A DNA stretch of 64,000 nucleotides from Heterodera schachtii (Eukaryota > Nematoda > Chromadorea > Rhabditida > Heteroderidae): positions 2,741,427 to 2,805,426 of the forward strand of contig SIJG01000005.1 of NCBI GenBank assembly GCA_023374025.1, read 5' to 3'. This document shows positions 44,901 through 57,600 of this stretch, in pieces. The stretch's first letter is position 1; every line of letters begins with the position of its first letter. The notes under the pieces are model-generated. The model worked only from the letters and a program-made list of their open reading frames with translations. It made no database searches and was not told the DNA's origin. The position numbers were made by a program, and so were the translations under genes.

Positions 44901-47900
44901 TCAAGAGCTTTCGAATGATAACAAGCTTGTCCAAAAAACCTTCAAAAAACTTTTTTTAAATGGTCATTTTTTAATTTTTTGGAAAAATAAATAAAAAATA
45001 TTCATGTTGCACAACGGACTCGAACCTCCGCCCTCCTCCTCCCTTTGTCCCTTTACTATCTTACAAAAACCACTTCGCCATACATGCAAATTTTTTCGGT
45101 GGGAAGCCAAAATTGAGAAACGGTGTATATAAAATTAAATGTTCCTCAAATTTGTCAGGGCCAAGAAGCACTGCTCGAAGTTGTGCTGTCTACGGACGGA
45201 GTGGAGCCGCTGTACTTTATCACAGCCGACGATTTGACCTACCAGACAAAATGCCCTTTGCCCGAACACAGCAGGTAAGCTGCTGTCACTTTTTGGCATC
45301 GTTTTTCCATGGAATTTGAATTTTGGCATTTATTTTCGTCACTTTGTCCATTGTTTTGTTGGCATTTTGTCGTCCCTAAAATGTTTTTTTTTGTCCACAT
45401 CCATCCATTGTCTTACAGTAGTTCTTCGTCCTTGTCCACAAAATGGCAATATAATACGGTTGGTGGCGATGACTCTGGCGATGTGCCCAAAAAGGGCGCC
45501 TCCGTTCGCACCATTTTGGAAGCACTTACCGCAGCGGCGGAACAGCCCTCAATTCGACGACGGTTTGAACTTGGCGACGACGACGACGGCCATGGGACGA
45601 CGAAAACAATTATAGCAACGACGGAAACGAGTCCGAGCAGTTCGCCAAGTCGAACTGAGGAGGAAACCCGCACTGAAAAGACTTTGTTCACCAAGGACCT
45701 GTTCACTTTGCTTCCGTTGTTTACATTGGGGCAGGAGACGGCAACAAGTTCAAGCAGTAAAACTACGGCCGAAACGACAAAAACAACAACAAATGCATCA
45801 TCGAGCAGTGCAACAACGAACGGAGAAGCTCAAACAGCAACTGCGATAATCGCACTGCAGCAGGGCAATGCCAAAATGGACTTGGCCGTGGTTAAGGGCC
45901 GAAAAATTGGCATGGAGCCGATTTTTGACAATTCGGCGGTTGAAGGGGGGCCAACAACGAAAAAGACAGTGGGAAAAGTAGGAAGGCATTACGAAGACGA
46001 GGACGAACAAACGACCGCAGTCACTTTTCCGACCTCAACAAGCAGTACAACAACATCACCAACAACAACAATTACAACTACAATAAATCCAACGATAGAA
46101 ACAACAAGTTCAAGCAGTACAACAACGACAACGAGTGGAACAACAACGACGACGAACGCAGCAAGTGGGTCATCAGCTGAAGTTGCAGCGACATCCTCCG
46201 CCGAACGTGTGAAAGCGACCACAAAGCGAGCGGTGGAAATGGACGCATGGGCACAAAGGTCGCCGGCCAGTTCAGGCCAAGAGTTCAGGTTAACAGTTGG
46301 CACAAATGCACAGAATGCCAATGGCAGGCATTGATTCAACGTTGAACTAATAAAAAACATTTCGTGACTTTTATGTGTACAACAGCACCGTAAAATAGTA
46401 AACATTCTGATCAAATTGGAATGGACCGGGATAGGAAATTGCGTCGAAATATCGGGATCGGGGTCCCTGGAATACAGTTATTCGTTATTAATTACTATAA
46501 TATTTCAGCTTTTCCACCCATTTGGCATTCCCACCCGACCAAATTTGGATGAGCACGGGCGGTAACCGAGCAACACCAGGTCAAGATCATGAGGAGACGA
46601 CCATTACACCATCACCAGCATCAACAACGAGAAGCAGTACCAGCACCACAACCACAACAACATCAACGCCGACCACGACAAGTTCAAGCAGTACAAGTAC
46701 AACAACCGCAACACCAACGACTACAACCACAACAACGGCGACAACGACGAGTGCTGCCACTCCGTCTGCGGCGCCTCCGTCTTCGCTGGCGGCGGCGCGC
46801 CAAACTGAAGGGACAACCGCAGCAGCACCAGCTTCATCAGCAGAACAGCAGCAGAACACATTGCGGAACAATGAATTGTAAGCAAAACGTTAATGCATGA
46901 TAATTATGGATAAGCCAAAAAATGGCAGTAAAAGCCGAACAAAATTGGCAAATTTTGAAATATTTATAGCCCAAAAAGTTTGCCACCGACGGAACTGACC
47001 CCCACGGCTGGAGAGCGAGGGGGGGGGGGGGGGGGGGGTTGGATGTTCCGTCCTTGGCCTACCTACTGTACGCTTTCTTTAACCACAGTAGTCCGTCCAA
47101 CGATGGACACACTGTACTTAATTGAATATAAAAAGGCCTCTTTCAGCGGGGGACATCCCCCGGGCGACGGACCGCGCCGTCCCCCGCAGCAGCAGGACAA
47201 AGTGATCTTCGACATTTTCCACAACGGACAGCCCACCGAAGCTGTGGTGGTTGGCAGTCGGATTACGCTGGCGTTCACGCCGTACTTCGCCATCCCTCGT
47301 CAGATTTTAATTTTTATAACCAATTAATTAATTATCTATTTCTAAATTTCAGCCTCTTACATGTCCATTTCGGGCTGCCAAGTGGAACCGATCGGCTCAC
47401 TGTACGACTGGGAGAAAGAGCCATTAGCAATCATTAAGGTCAAATGACAGCTTTTCCCGCTTCCTTAGGAAAGTATTATTCTGTGAAAGGAAAACCCAAA
47501 ACCAACGTTTGGAAAATATTAAAATACCATACATAAATTAAATTTTTATTTAAAAAATATTTTAATCACTTTTTAAAATATGCTATTTCCATTTATTGAT
47601 CCGTGAGATAGGTATATGAATTTCCTTGACTACCGTAGGCCATATACACCGTACCCTAATACACTATCGCACACTTTTGTCTAATGCTTTTCTACAATTT
47701 TAGGACGGCTGCCAAGCTGACCATGTTGGGCTGGTGTGCCCGCCCCAGAAGACCGACTACGGTATTCGCGTCACCGTGGAGTCGTTCCGTTACCAGACCA
47801 CCACCCAAATACAGTACACGTGCCTGGTGCGCATTTGCCCATTTGCGCCATGCCCTCAGGCGAGTTCTATTCATTACCCCAAACTAATTAATTGCCAATT

Positions 47901-48726
47901 AGATGGATAATTTGTTGCACTTCTTCAGACCACCTGTCCGCCAGTGGACGGTTGCCCTGGTGATGACATTGTGTCGCGCACACTTGGCCTTAGCAGCCGC
48001 GCCCGGCGTGGCACCGCCGACGGCACTCCGGCACCCGTCGAGCTGACCCTGGAGCAAATCCGTGCCGCACTGATCGCCAACCCACAGCTGCAGCGACAGC
48101 TTGGCGGCCTTTTGTCGCAGCAGTCGTCGCTTGGCGCCGGTGGCGCAAACCCGCCCGGCGACGACCCGCCGGCGCAGTCGCACGCGCACGAGCAGATGGC
48201 CCAGTCGCCCCATCGACGGCTACCGGACGCGCCGGTGGTCAGCGCAGCACCGACGCTGCGCATGAACACTGGTGTGGCACATACATTTATAAAAAAAATT
48301 TGTGATTTTTATGCGACAAAATTTTCAACCGAAGCTCCGAATTTAGACCCTCGAAAAATTCAAATTTTTGATCGAAATTACAGCGTTCGGTGTTAATTAT
48401 GTTAATTAACTCCGAAGTAATTTTAATTAATTTTGATATTGTTTTGATTCGTCATTTTCCATTAAATTTGGAGTTGTCAAACTCTTTTTATTGGGTCCAA
48501 TTTTAAAATTTTTCGACACTTTTTGAAATTGGACTCAAATTAAATACTCAAAAATATTTTAAATTAATTTTTTTTATTGTTTTCCCCATTTTTAGCACTC
48601 CAACAACAGCTGATCGTGCTTGGCGGTGATACGATTGTGCGGCGCCGACTTGTGGTGGTCAACTCGGAGGAGGAGCTGCGCTACTACGTGAAGACCGGGG
48701 AAGTGCCACGGCCGGCCGGCGCCTGA
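41969..48726 (+). CDS. PAN- and ZP-domain apical matrix protein (NompA/NOAH type)
   Basis: Exons 41969-42080, 42277-42422, 42489-42630, 42899-43078, 43319-43423, 43472-43515, 43878-44033, 45159-45274, 45419-46288, 46509-46877, 46970-47298, 47353-47438, 47704-47859, 47929-48271 and 48596-48726 join in phase to 1094 residues. Order: signal peptide (1-35); two PAN domains (about 38-240, Cys-rich); ZP-N half (about 243-333); Thr/Ser-rich mucin-like insert (about 334-746); ZP-C half (about 790-937, with SGCQVEPIGSLYDWEKEP and YTCLVRICPFAPCP); a furin-type RARR site (961-964); a Gln-rich tail ending EELRYYVKTGEV. PAN plus ZP is the architecture of NompA and nematode NOAH proteins, which link epithelia or sensory endings to cuticle. 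No C-terminal membrane helix is seen. Introns after exons 2 and 13 have GC donors. Exon 11 contains a G20 run. Confidence 0.85.
44321..44385 (-). mobile_element. tRNA-derived SINE-like copy in an intron
   Basis: Minus-strand reading GTGGTCCAGTGGTTTGTGCC ... GGATCAGTTCCCC, an A-box/B-box arrangement. It lies in the 1.1-kb intron 7 of the ZP gene. Similarity to the 35561 copy continues to the right through AAGCCAATC...AGGGGTGT, so the repeat unit is longer than the tRNA-like part. Confidence 0.5.
44445..44580. repeat. Dispersed GAGACCGAGAC / CTCGAG repeat
   Basis: Simple-sequence-like blocks of CGAGACCGAGAC and ACTCTCGAGCA that recur at 49790-49873 and, as remnants, near 11850 and 17710. Probably ends or interior of a short DNA element family. 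Confidence 0.6.
45004..45088 (-). mobile_element. tRNA-like/SINE sequence in an intron
   Basis: The minus strand carries TGGCGAAGTGG, a very good RNA polymerase III A-box, and 45 bp later GGTTCGAGTCC, a perfect B-box. The region between is purine-rich (GGGAGGAGGAGGGCGG) and cannot form anticodon and D arms, so it is not a functional tRNA gene. Confidence 0.55.
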
Positions 48727-51678
48727 GGGGCGGCGTCGCGTCGGAATGGAAATGCCGTCGGAAGAAGTGCCATCCCGGGTCTCCCTTGTTGTGTTGTAAA
48801 CTGTGTTGCTTAAGGCTGAATTTTGGGGGTGAATGGCAACTCATACGAAATACAAAATTTTTACAAATTAAAGCCTCAGCTTAAGCCTAAGCCTGGGCCC
48901 AAGCAAACCTAAGCCTAGCCTTGTTAGGTCTAAGCCTAAAGCTTCGGCCTAACCTTAGCCATTGTACGAGTTGTCATGACATCGAAATTGAGCACAAATC
49001 TCGACATGGAAATCTCTTTTCTCTGGATTAATTGAAAATCCAAAAATTTAACGTGCCAAAATTCTTTAAGCCTCGAGCAATGCAAACGCAGCAGCAGCGG
49101 GGATTTATTTGTCCATGGATAAAGCCATTTTTCAAAACAAATTTGTTATTTTGATTTGGCTAATATCCAAGCACAATCTTTGCTGCTTTTGGTCTTCATG
49201 CGTGGGAATGTTCTTCTTTCTTTGTGGCTCATTTTCCGCCGAGACTCTCGAACTTTCCCACCTCACGGCAATAATTCATCACCTTTTTTGCTTTTTCCAT
49301 TATTTATTTAATTATTTATTTTTGAATTTATTTATTTTATGTAAGATTTATTTTTTTGTACATTGAATAAAATTTATGAAATTTTTAAATATTTTATATA
49401 TTTTTTGTAAATCCTGAATCCAGGCCTGGATTATTCCTGGATACAGGTCTAGGTCCTTTTCGGCAACTTGGGTTATTCCTGGACCTGAATTTTTGTCTAG
49501 GAAATCCAGGACCAGCAGGTCAATCTTGAAACCCTGGTCCAGGCTTATTTCGAACTGTGGAACTCTAATTTTAAAGGATGACAAGGATAAAAAACAGAAA
49601 CTTTCATTTTGAAGCTAAATTTTTTGGTTGGTGGCCAAAATACGTAATTTTATGTTTTTTTTTCTCTTTTTTTTTCAGTTTACAAAAATGTTCTTCTATT
49701 AGATCTTTTTCAGTTTGCTAGGCTTAATGCATTTTTTCCCATTAACCGCCCCTTTTAAGGAACAGAAACTAGAACGCAACCCACTAGACCACGACCGAGA
49801 CTGAAAACCCGAGACCGAGACCAAAAAAACTCGAGACTTTTCTCGAGTCGAGACCGAGACTCTCGAGCATCACTAGTAAGCATAGATAATTTCAGCACTG
49901 CTCTCTATGCTTTTCCTCCCCCCCCCCCCACCTCAAATGTTTACCCTCTTTTTTTTTGGCTCTTCCATCCAAAGTTATTTTTTTGAAGCCAACGGCACTT
50001 GAAAAGCATTTTAGCAAAGTATTTAATTTTTTTTTATTTGTCCACAATAAAAATTTTTTAATTAATAACAATTTTAGAACTATATAAAATAAATATAAAT
50101 TTATATTTTGTTTTTTGATTTAATTTTATTTTTGCCCTATTTCATATGGCCGAAATTCCTTCATGCCCATTTTTCGTACACCACCAAAAAGCCTTTAAAA
50201 TTAAATCATATTTTTATTTTTTGGCTTTCCTCGTTTGGCTGCTTAATTCAACGTCTCGAAAAGCGCATGACTAATCACCCCCCCCCCCTCCGAATTTCTT
50301 CGATTTTCCGCCCCCCGGCGATGGCTTCCCCCCCCCCCCGGCCATTCTCTGTTGTCCCAGCCTTTCATCGTATGACTCACTGGACAAACACTGCTCCGTC
50401 AACAGAGCTCCACGCAGCACAAGCACAGGTCGAATTCCTCCGCATTTTGCTGGTGATTGTCAAAAAACCCTTTACAAATTCCTTGGCTTACATAAAAATT
50501 TTCTTACGCAATTTGTATTTTCGATAATTTAGTTTTATTTTGAATACTCCAATGCCATCCATCCCTTTTTCCGATCATCCGTTTCGTTTTGTGTCTTTTC
50601 CCCCGAGGGGTTCTCTTTGCACAACAATTTTTCAAGAGCCCTAACTGTCCAAAAGCTTTGATTAAAATGTTTCCGATTCCCCGACAATTTCAAATTTTCC
50701 CAAATCCCACCGATCCCCGACAAATCAATCGCTTTCTTTCCGCCAGCCGCCCGCCCCGTCTCTCTCTCTCTCTCCTTTTATGGGCGATTTGCTTTTGTCG
50801 CAATTGTGGACATTTCCCCCACTTTTCTCTCCTCCCTCCGTCTGTCCCTTTTCCATTTTCCCCCCGGGGTGTGTCCCCGCATTGCCCGTCAAAATCCAAT
50901 TGGAAATACGTTGAAGAAATTGTACAAATCGGCGGGGGGGGGGGGGAGGACGGGGAGAGTGGGAAAATGGGGGGGGGGAAGGGAATTGTGTCGGGGTTAT
51001 TGCTGTGTTTTTCCATCACCACCCGTGTAACCGGCCCCGCATTCATTGCATCAATTCACAGCACACGGCCAACCCATCCGTCCATCCTTGGACAACACTT
51101 CGCCAAAACTGTCCGATTGGGGGGGGGGGGGGAATTAATTCCGTCAATGCTTCTCCCCACCCTCGGGACGGCGGGGAGAAAAGTAAATCGAAAATGGAAT
51201 TTTGGGTGGGACGACGGTTGGCCATAAAATGATCAATTTGATTGCGATGACTCAACAAACCACCATCAGAGCCATCTCAGATATTTGGTGTTGTTGGGTT
51301 GGCCACCCCAATTTATTTATTTATTATTTGTGCGATTGGGGCTGACAAATGATAAGAAAATGATTTTGGGCAGACTCAAAGCAATGGGAGGAGACAACCG
51401 ATCCTTACATAATTAATTGATCTAAAAGATAATCCGATTTTTTTTTAATTTGCCTATTTTAATCATTTGGCGACCAATGTTTTTGACGTCGAATTTTATT
51501 GTTAAAATTTTCAATTTTGAAATTTTTGTATTCGAAAACGCTGCAGTGTTTACGGGGATATGTGAATTTTACACTTACCAAATTTAATTTTTTCTAACTT
51601 TTGCCATTTTAAATTTCGCCTACAAATTTTTAATTGGCATCATTAATGAAGGTAATTTTCCCGTGACTAATTTACGTA
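48727..51678. other. Intergenic region, no gene supported
   Basis: Contains a CCTAAGC-type simple repeat (48870-48960), a CCAGG-rich repeat (49420-49560), a SINE-like copy and CTCGAG repeat (49745-49873), C-runs (49918, 50279, 50329) and G-runs (50934, 51119). Open frames at 50.1-51.2 kb depend on these homopolymers and lack splice partners. Confidence 0.45.
49745..49795 (-). mobile_element. tRNA-derived SINE-like fragment
   Basis: Minus-strand CGTGGTCTAGTGGGTTGCG followed by TTCTGTTCC, a truncated relative of the copies at 35561 and 44321. It directly abuts a CTCGAG repeat, the same neighbour as at 44.4 kb. Confidence 0.45.
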
Positions 51679-54600
51679 ATGCCCTCGCCCTTCCCTTGTC
51701 TATCTTTTCTGCACATTATGCTGTTGCTCTTCATAACAAATTCATTAATTATGCTCATTTTTCTCCCACCCGATTTTGCGGTTGCCCAATACCCGCAAAA
51801 TCCGTCGCTCGGCGGCACAGCCGGCGGCGATTTTGGCGCCGGCGGAATTGGGCCCGGTGCTATGCCCGCAGGGGTGGGTGGCGTACCACCCGTCGCTGGC
51901 GCCGGGCCAAACATTGGGCCCGGCGGTGGTGCCACGCTTTTCACCGGTGGCACAGACAATTTGCTTTACGGGGGTTTGTCCAAAAAAAAATTGAAATGCT
52001 CAATTCGGCATTATTTACAGTAAATTTGGTGCCATTTGGTCCTGAGGTTGGCGACCACAAAGTGCACCCCGGCTTTTTGACCGCCGGGCAAACAATCGGC
52101 AAGTGATTCATGCCAATGGAGTGAAAAAATAAAGCACATGCCATTCTCAGATTTGTACATGTACTTCCCTTACTACGGTGGTCTTTACAATTACACTACG
52201 GTATTTTACCATACTGTGAAAACCGAGAATCCCGAGTTTAAAATTGGAGTTTGTAGAAGAGTTTAGACTTCAATCAAAACAAGAATTCTCGGGTTCGAAA
52301 GGCAAAGCGAAACAATTAATTATTAATTGCGATAGTAAAATAATTAATTTGCCTAATTTGCCAGCTTTCCGTCAACGGGTACATGGCTTTTGCGACTGTG
52401 TTGGACCAGGGGCCGACCATCAATGTGGGCCCGGAAGCGACAGATTGGCCACGGCAGCAGGACCCGGCAATGATCGCGCCTTACCTATGCAAACAGCAGG
52501 TAAATGATTAATATGCTGAATAATATTATGGTCAGAATTTGTTGGGATTTCGGGCTTTATAGATTCTCGAGGAAAGGAATCACTAATTTATTTAAAATTT
52601 GTTTAAGATTATTTTAACAGTATTTACAAATTTAATTTTGTTATTAAAACTATAAAGGATTAATTCCTTAAGGACTTATTAATTATCCAAACAAAAATAA
52701 AATTTGCCTTCCTTAGAATTGAAATGATTAGTTTAATTGAATTCATTTTTGAATTGAGTTCATTTTTTGTTTTTTTTTTGAATTTAAAAGAAAGCAAAAG
52801 ATGGCAATATTTTTATAATTCATTTTAAGAAAATTTCTAAAAATTGTCAAAATATGGATAAGAAAAGGCAAAAATTAATAACTATGGTTTATTCACACAA
52901 AATATAATATTTTCGACCATTTGAAGCTTTGTTATTTTTGAAAAAATTCATTATGATCCCAGGTTTTTTTAAACGAACAGAAATATTTTATTCCTTTAAA
53001 AGAATTTTCTAATTTACAATTTAAATCATCGATTGGAAAAGCATAGCTAATCACCACCAAATTTGGTTCCCCAAAATGCTGGTTAATTTTTACAATAAAA
53101 TCACCGGTCAATTAATACACGCTGACCAAATGCCGTAGATTCCGCAAAGCAGCAACGTGGCATTGCGGGCTGGCATTTACTACCGGCTGATCATGCGCCA
53201 GTCCATCTTTGGCCGTGGCACGGCCACAAACATTGGGCCCGACATTGGCACCATGCCCGAGTCCAGCTTCTTCGGCTTTCGTTTTCGCAAGTGCCCGGCC
53301 GCGTCCGACAATTACGTGCGCTGCGATTCCAACGGGGACTATTTCCTGGACCAAATGATGCGATGGCTGCAGGGCATGTCAAAATGCCAAAAAATGTGAA
53401 AAAACAAAACAAAATTACAAACAAATTCCAGAGGGCGTGGCAGGCGCGGCCGCGTTCCGTGCCGACGCGGCGCTGGTCGTCACGTGGTACAACACCGCGT
53501 CCGCAATTTCGGCACGCGCGGACATCGACGGGGGACAATTGGCAACTTATCAGGTGCAAAACGGAAGACAATTGAATAATCAGATCGCCAGAAACATTGA
53601 AGCATTGATAATGATTAAATGCTCAATTAAAGGCGAATAATTTTTGAGAGAGAACCACCAAAAAAGAAATTGATGAATTTTTTTCATAGTTTAGCACCTA
53701 AAATATTTTTTGATTAATTTTCTTTTCGGAATTTCTTTTAAAAAAAATAAACATTATTAAAATTATGAGGTTGGGCGTGTTGAACCAAGGGCGTAGGCAG
53801 GGGGGGGGGGGGCGCTGAGGGGGCTAAAGCCCCCCCCCCCCCGAAACCCAAAAAGTAAAAAATTTTCAGTTTTAACAATTTCTTAACAAAATTGCATTAA
53901 AATACTCAAAAATTTTCCCGGCGGCGCCTACCGGCACCGCCGGACCCTCATTTTACCATATTTTTGAAAAATGGAGGCCAAAATGGCAAAAAATATTAAT
54001 TTTTTGGCGAAAAAACGGCGAATTGGTTGGCTAATTAATTAACCCTCATTAGGTGGTCTGGCTAACGGATTTGCCTGGTCGTCTGAGCTATGTGATCCTC
54101 AACTACGACAAGTTGGGCTTCGACGCGGCCGACGTGCGACTGAACTCGCGAAGCGGACGCTGTCAGGTCATAAATTGCCACGCTTGATAATTGCTTTAAT
54201 AATAAAATTAATGCTCCAAATAAATACCGTAGTTTTTTTTTACTGTATAAGGATTTACCATAATTTTTTAGGCACTTTTCAACGGTGGCAACCACACGGG
54301 CATGGTGCTGGTCGACCCGACACAGAACTACAAAAACACTCCCAAAGTGTTGGCACAGCGTTCAGGCAAGTGCCATAATGATTTTTTAACTGTCTGATCA
54401 GTGATCACTGCTAACAAATAAGGGAGGGGCCGAAACTCATAGCAATATTACTCAAACTCGTTCTTAAGTGAGTCATTTTTCTAAATTTGGGCACCATGAA
54501 TTTTTTTTTTCTGACAAAAATTCGTTATAATTTTTCCCAGAAAAGGTAAAATTATGTAAAATATATTCTTGGTATCTTTCGACAGCTCAAACAATAAAAT

Positions 54601-57600
54601 TCTTTCTTTAGATGTTAACATGATTTTGTAAAAAAGTTAAAAAGCAAAAAATAATAATAAATTTTTGGTTGAAAAATTCAAATTAATTAAATTGATATTA
54701 TTAATAATCACTTATAAAATGGTTATGGTGACTTGTGATCAGTTTGCTTCTTTGATCAATCATTTCCCTTTAATTTTGCGTTTTGAAATAATGCCTACTG
54801 ATTCTTGTAGGAGTGCCACATATGGTGCGCGGGCGTTACATGTTCCGTGTGGACGACGTTGTGCGGCCAGGCGGATGCTCCAACAAAACGGGAGGGACAT
54901 GTAATTGGGGATAATTCATAAAAAACAACCACTACGCTAATTGAGAGTCGTAATTGGTTGGGTTTTATCCAATTAAATGGATTTACGGGACGATTTGTCC
55001 CCAAGATTAATTTACCTAATTTTGATTCAAACTCTGATCAGACCCGATCATGATCTACCCGAACATTGTGAACATGCTGGGCGAAATGACTGTCGATGTG
55101 AATGCCATTTGTCTGGACCGGACCCAAACATACATTCTGATGATTGAACAGCGTCAGGTAAGCTGAATGATCAGGCGATCTTTTGATCAGTTTCTGATCA
55201 AATTCAGACCGCTTCTTGCACTGTGCTCAATCCGGCGATGGCCCGTTGCAACATTCCGAAGATTTACGACTGGGGCACCAAAACTGTGTATTTCCAACCG
55301 CAAAGTCAGGGCGCAAATGACGAAAGAGCATTCGTTGGATACATTTATTTCGGCACTGCGAATGTTAATTTTTGAAATTTAATTGAAATTTCAATATTTC
55401 GTACAGTGCCTCCAACGTTGGACCCAATGCGATTGGACATCGGCAACATTTACGACTGGTACAAAAACCCGATGCCATACCAGGTAGGCTATCACTGTTG
55501 GTCAAGGGAAACGATAAAATCAGTCGTATACCGTACTAACAACTAACTTAATTCTATTACCGTATCAACTTGACAAATTCTTGAATTATGTAATACTCTC
55601 AGTCTGATACCGTATTTCACTGCACTGAATGAATTTAATGGCAATGTTTTTGAGGTGATGCCGATCACTTGGTACCCACGCAACTTCACCAACCCCGACC
55701 TGAACTACATGGACCAGACATGGCACATCAGTGACGACGCGCTCTACGGAGTGCAGCTTGGACTGTACGTGATCGGCTACAAGGAGGCCAAAGATGATCA
55801 GGTGTTGTGCTGCTTTAAATGTTTGGGTGTTAGGCCATTCAGATTGTCTTTATATTATTTGATCATTTTCCTCTATGCAATTTTAAGCAAAAATTAAATC
55901 GTTTCTCCCGATCAGATCAAAAAATTCCGGCCCGAACATCGCGTTCTCTGCCGCTTGGCCACCTATTCCAATCGGAACACCTACGAATATCGGTGGAATG
56001 CGCAGAAAGAGCGCATCAATTTGAACCAGGTGGAGCAGTGGTACCTGAACGACTGGGAGCGCATCAACGAACTGTTCACCTACCGAGTGGGCTATTTGAA
56101 GTTGGCACCGCTGCGCACCAACGAACAAGCATTTGTGGCACCGCAACTGCTGTCCGGGTGGGTGGGACTGAATATTGGTGCAGCGGTTACCAGTGGCTGG
56201 CACATTTACCGTGGCCGGAAAAGTTATTGAGCTACCTAAATTGGAAGGGCCGTGGATTAAAGTTCAACCCTGCGGGTGCGTTACCGTTTATATTCTACAG
56301 TATATAACAAGAAATTTGGTGCCATTTGCTCTTAAAAGATATCATGCCTGATTAAGCCAAAAAATGATATTTAAAATGCTAAAATTTGGGTCTCAAGATT
56401 CCCCAAATATGCTTAATCCTCTAATCTAATACAACACCTGTGACTAACTATCAGGAGATTATGGCAATTAAAATGATGTTCCTAAAACCGTGCCACCGAG
56501 CAATAATATTTTTGTGATTTCCTAACGACTTTCGGAACGAGATCATTAATTGAGGGATATCCGAGAAAATTAATACGGTCTAAATACTGTACAAATAGGC
56601 TTGTGTCGGCGCCCATCTCACTGCATTGGTTGTGGACCAGCGGCAACCCCATGTACGACACCACAACCTTTTCACGCCAGGAGGCGGACTCACGGCAGGC
56701 GTTCATTTCGCAAAAGGCCAAGGAAATGTGCCACGATTGGTACGATGAGGACGGGGCACAGTAAGTGCCATTTGTTGCGTTAAAAAATAATTAAAATTGG
56801 CATTCTGCTCAGATGGAATTTCATCCGCGACGTGGAGACCAACGCGTCGTGCCCGTGCATGGAGCACCAGGCCAAGTTCGACTTGGGTCGCTTCATGCCG
56901 CACCCGCGCTGCTCGCAGACCTTCCGCGACATCGCCTGCACGTCGACCATCGGTGCCAAAAACTGCTACATGAGCGTATGTCTTTGCATTTTGTCATCGC
57001 TGATCAGCACAGCCTCTTTTTCATTCTTTGTCAGTCTGATCAGAGATCGTGAATCTAAAAGCCATTTCTGGTCATTCCAGATCAATTAACATTTTATTTT
57101 ATTTATTTTTCCTAATTGATTTATCCAAATCTTTTGCTGATCAGCACTTGATCTTAGCTTTTTTTTAATCAATATGATAAATTTTCTTCTCTTTCCCCCA
57201 CATTGATATGTTCTCTTTTTTTTGTTCCATTTTTTCCATCTGATCAGTCCCTTTTTTTCCCATTTATATTGTGTTGTCCTAATCACCCCTTTTCTATTAC
57301 CTTTTTCAGAGTGATCGGCTGATCATTGATTATTTTGTTTTCCGGTTTCCTGTTTTCTGAAAAATTTCTTTTTTGTTCCCAGGCCTCCAACATTTACGGC
57401 TCCTATTCTGGCCAGCATTTTGATTACGGTCACGGCTACGCCTACGGCGAGTTTGGCCGTGAATTCCGCGACGAAGGCGTGCCTCCCGGTGGTGCCGAAG
57501 GCGGCGGCGCTGGGCCATTCGGCTACGGCGGTTATTATGGACGGGAGAGGAACCAGGGAAAGTGGGTGAAGTACATTAGGGACCTAATGGGCCCATAAAT

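Noticed and set aside
45004..45088. A functional tRNA gene on minus
   Set aside because: A- and B-boxes are good, but the sequence between them cannot form anticodon and D stems, and the acceptor ends do not pair. A SINE-type remnant fits better.
50108..51227. Frames of 139 and 212 codons before the Mesh-type gene
   Set aside because: They span C/G homopolymers and pyrimidine-rich DNA, lack starts in context and domains, and differ in phase from any neighbouring exon.
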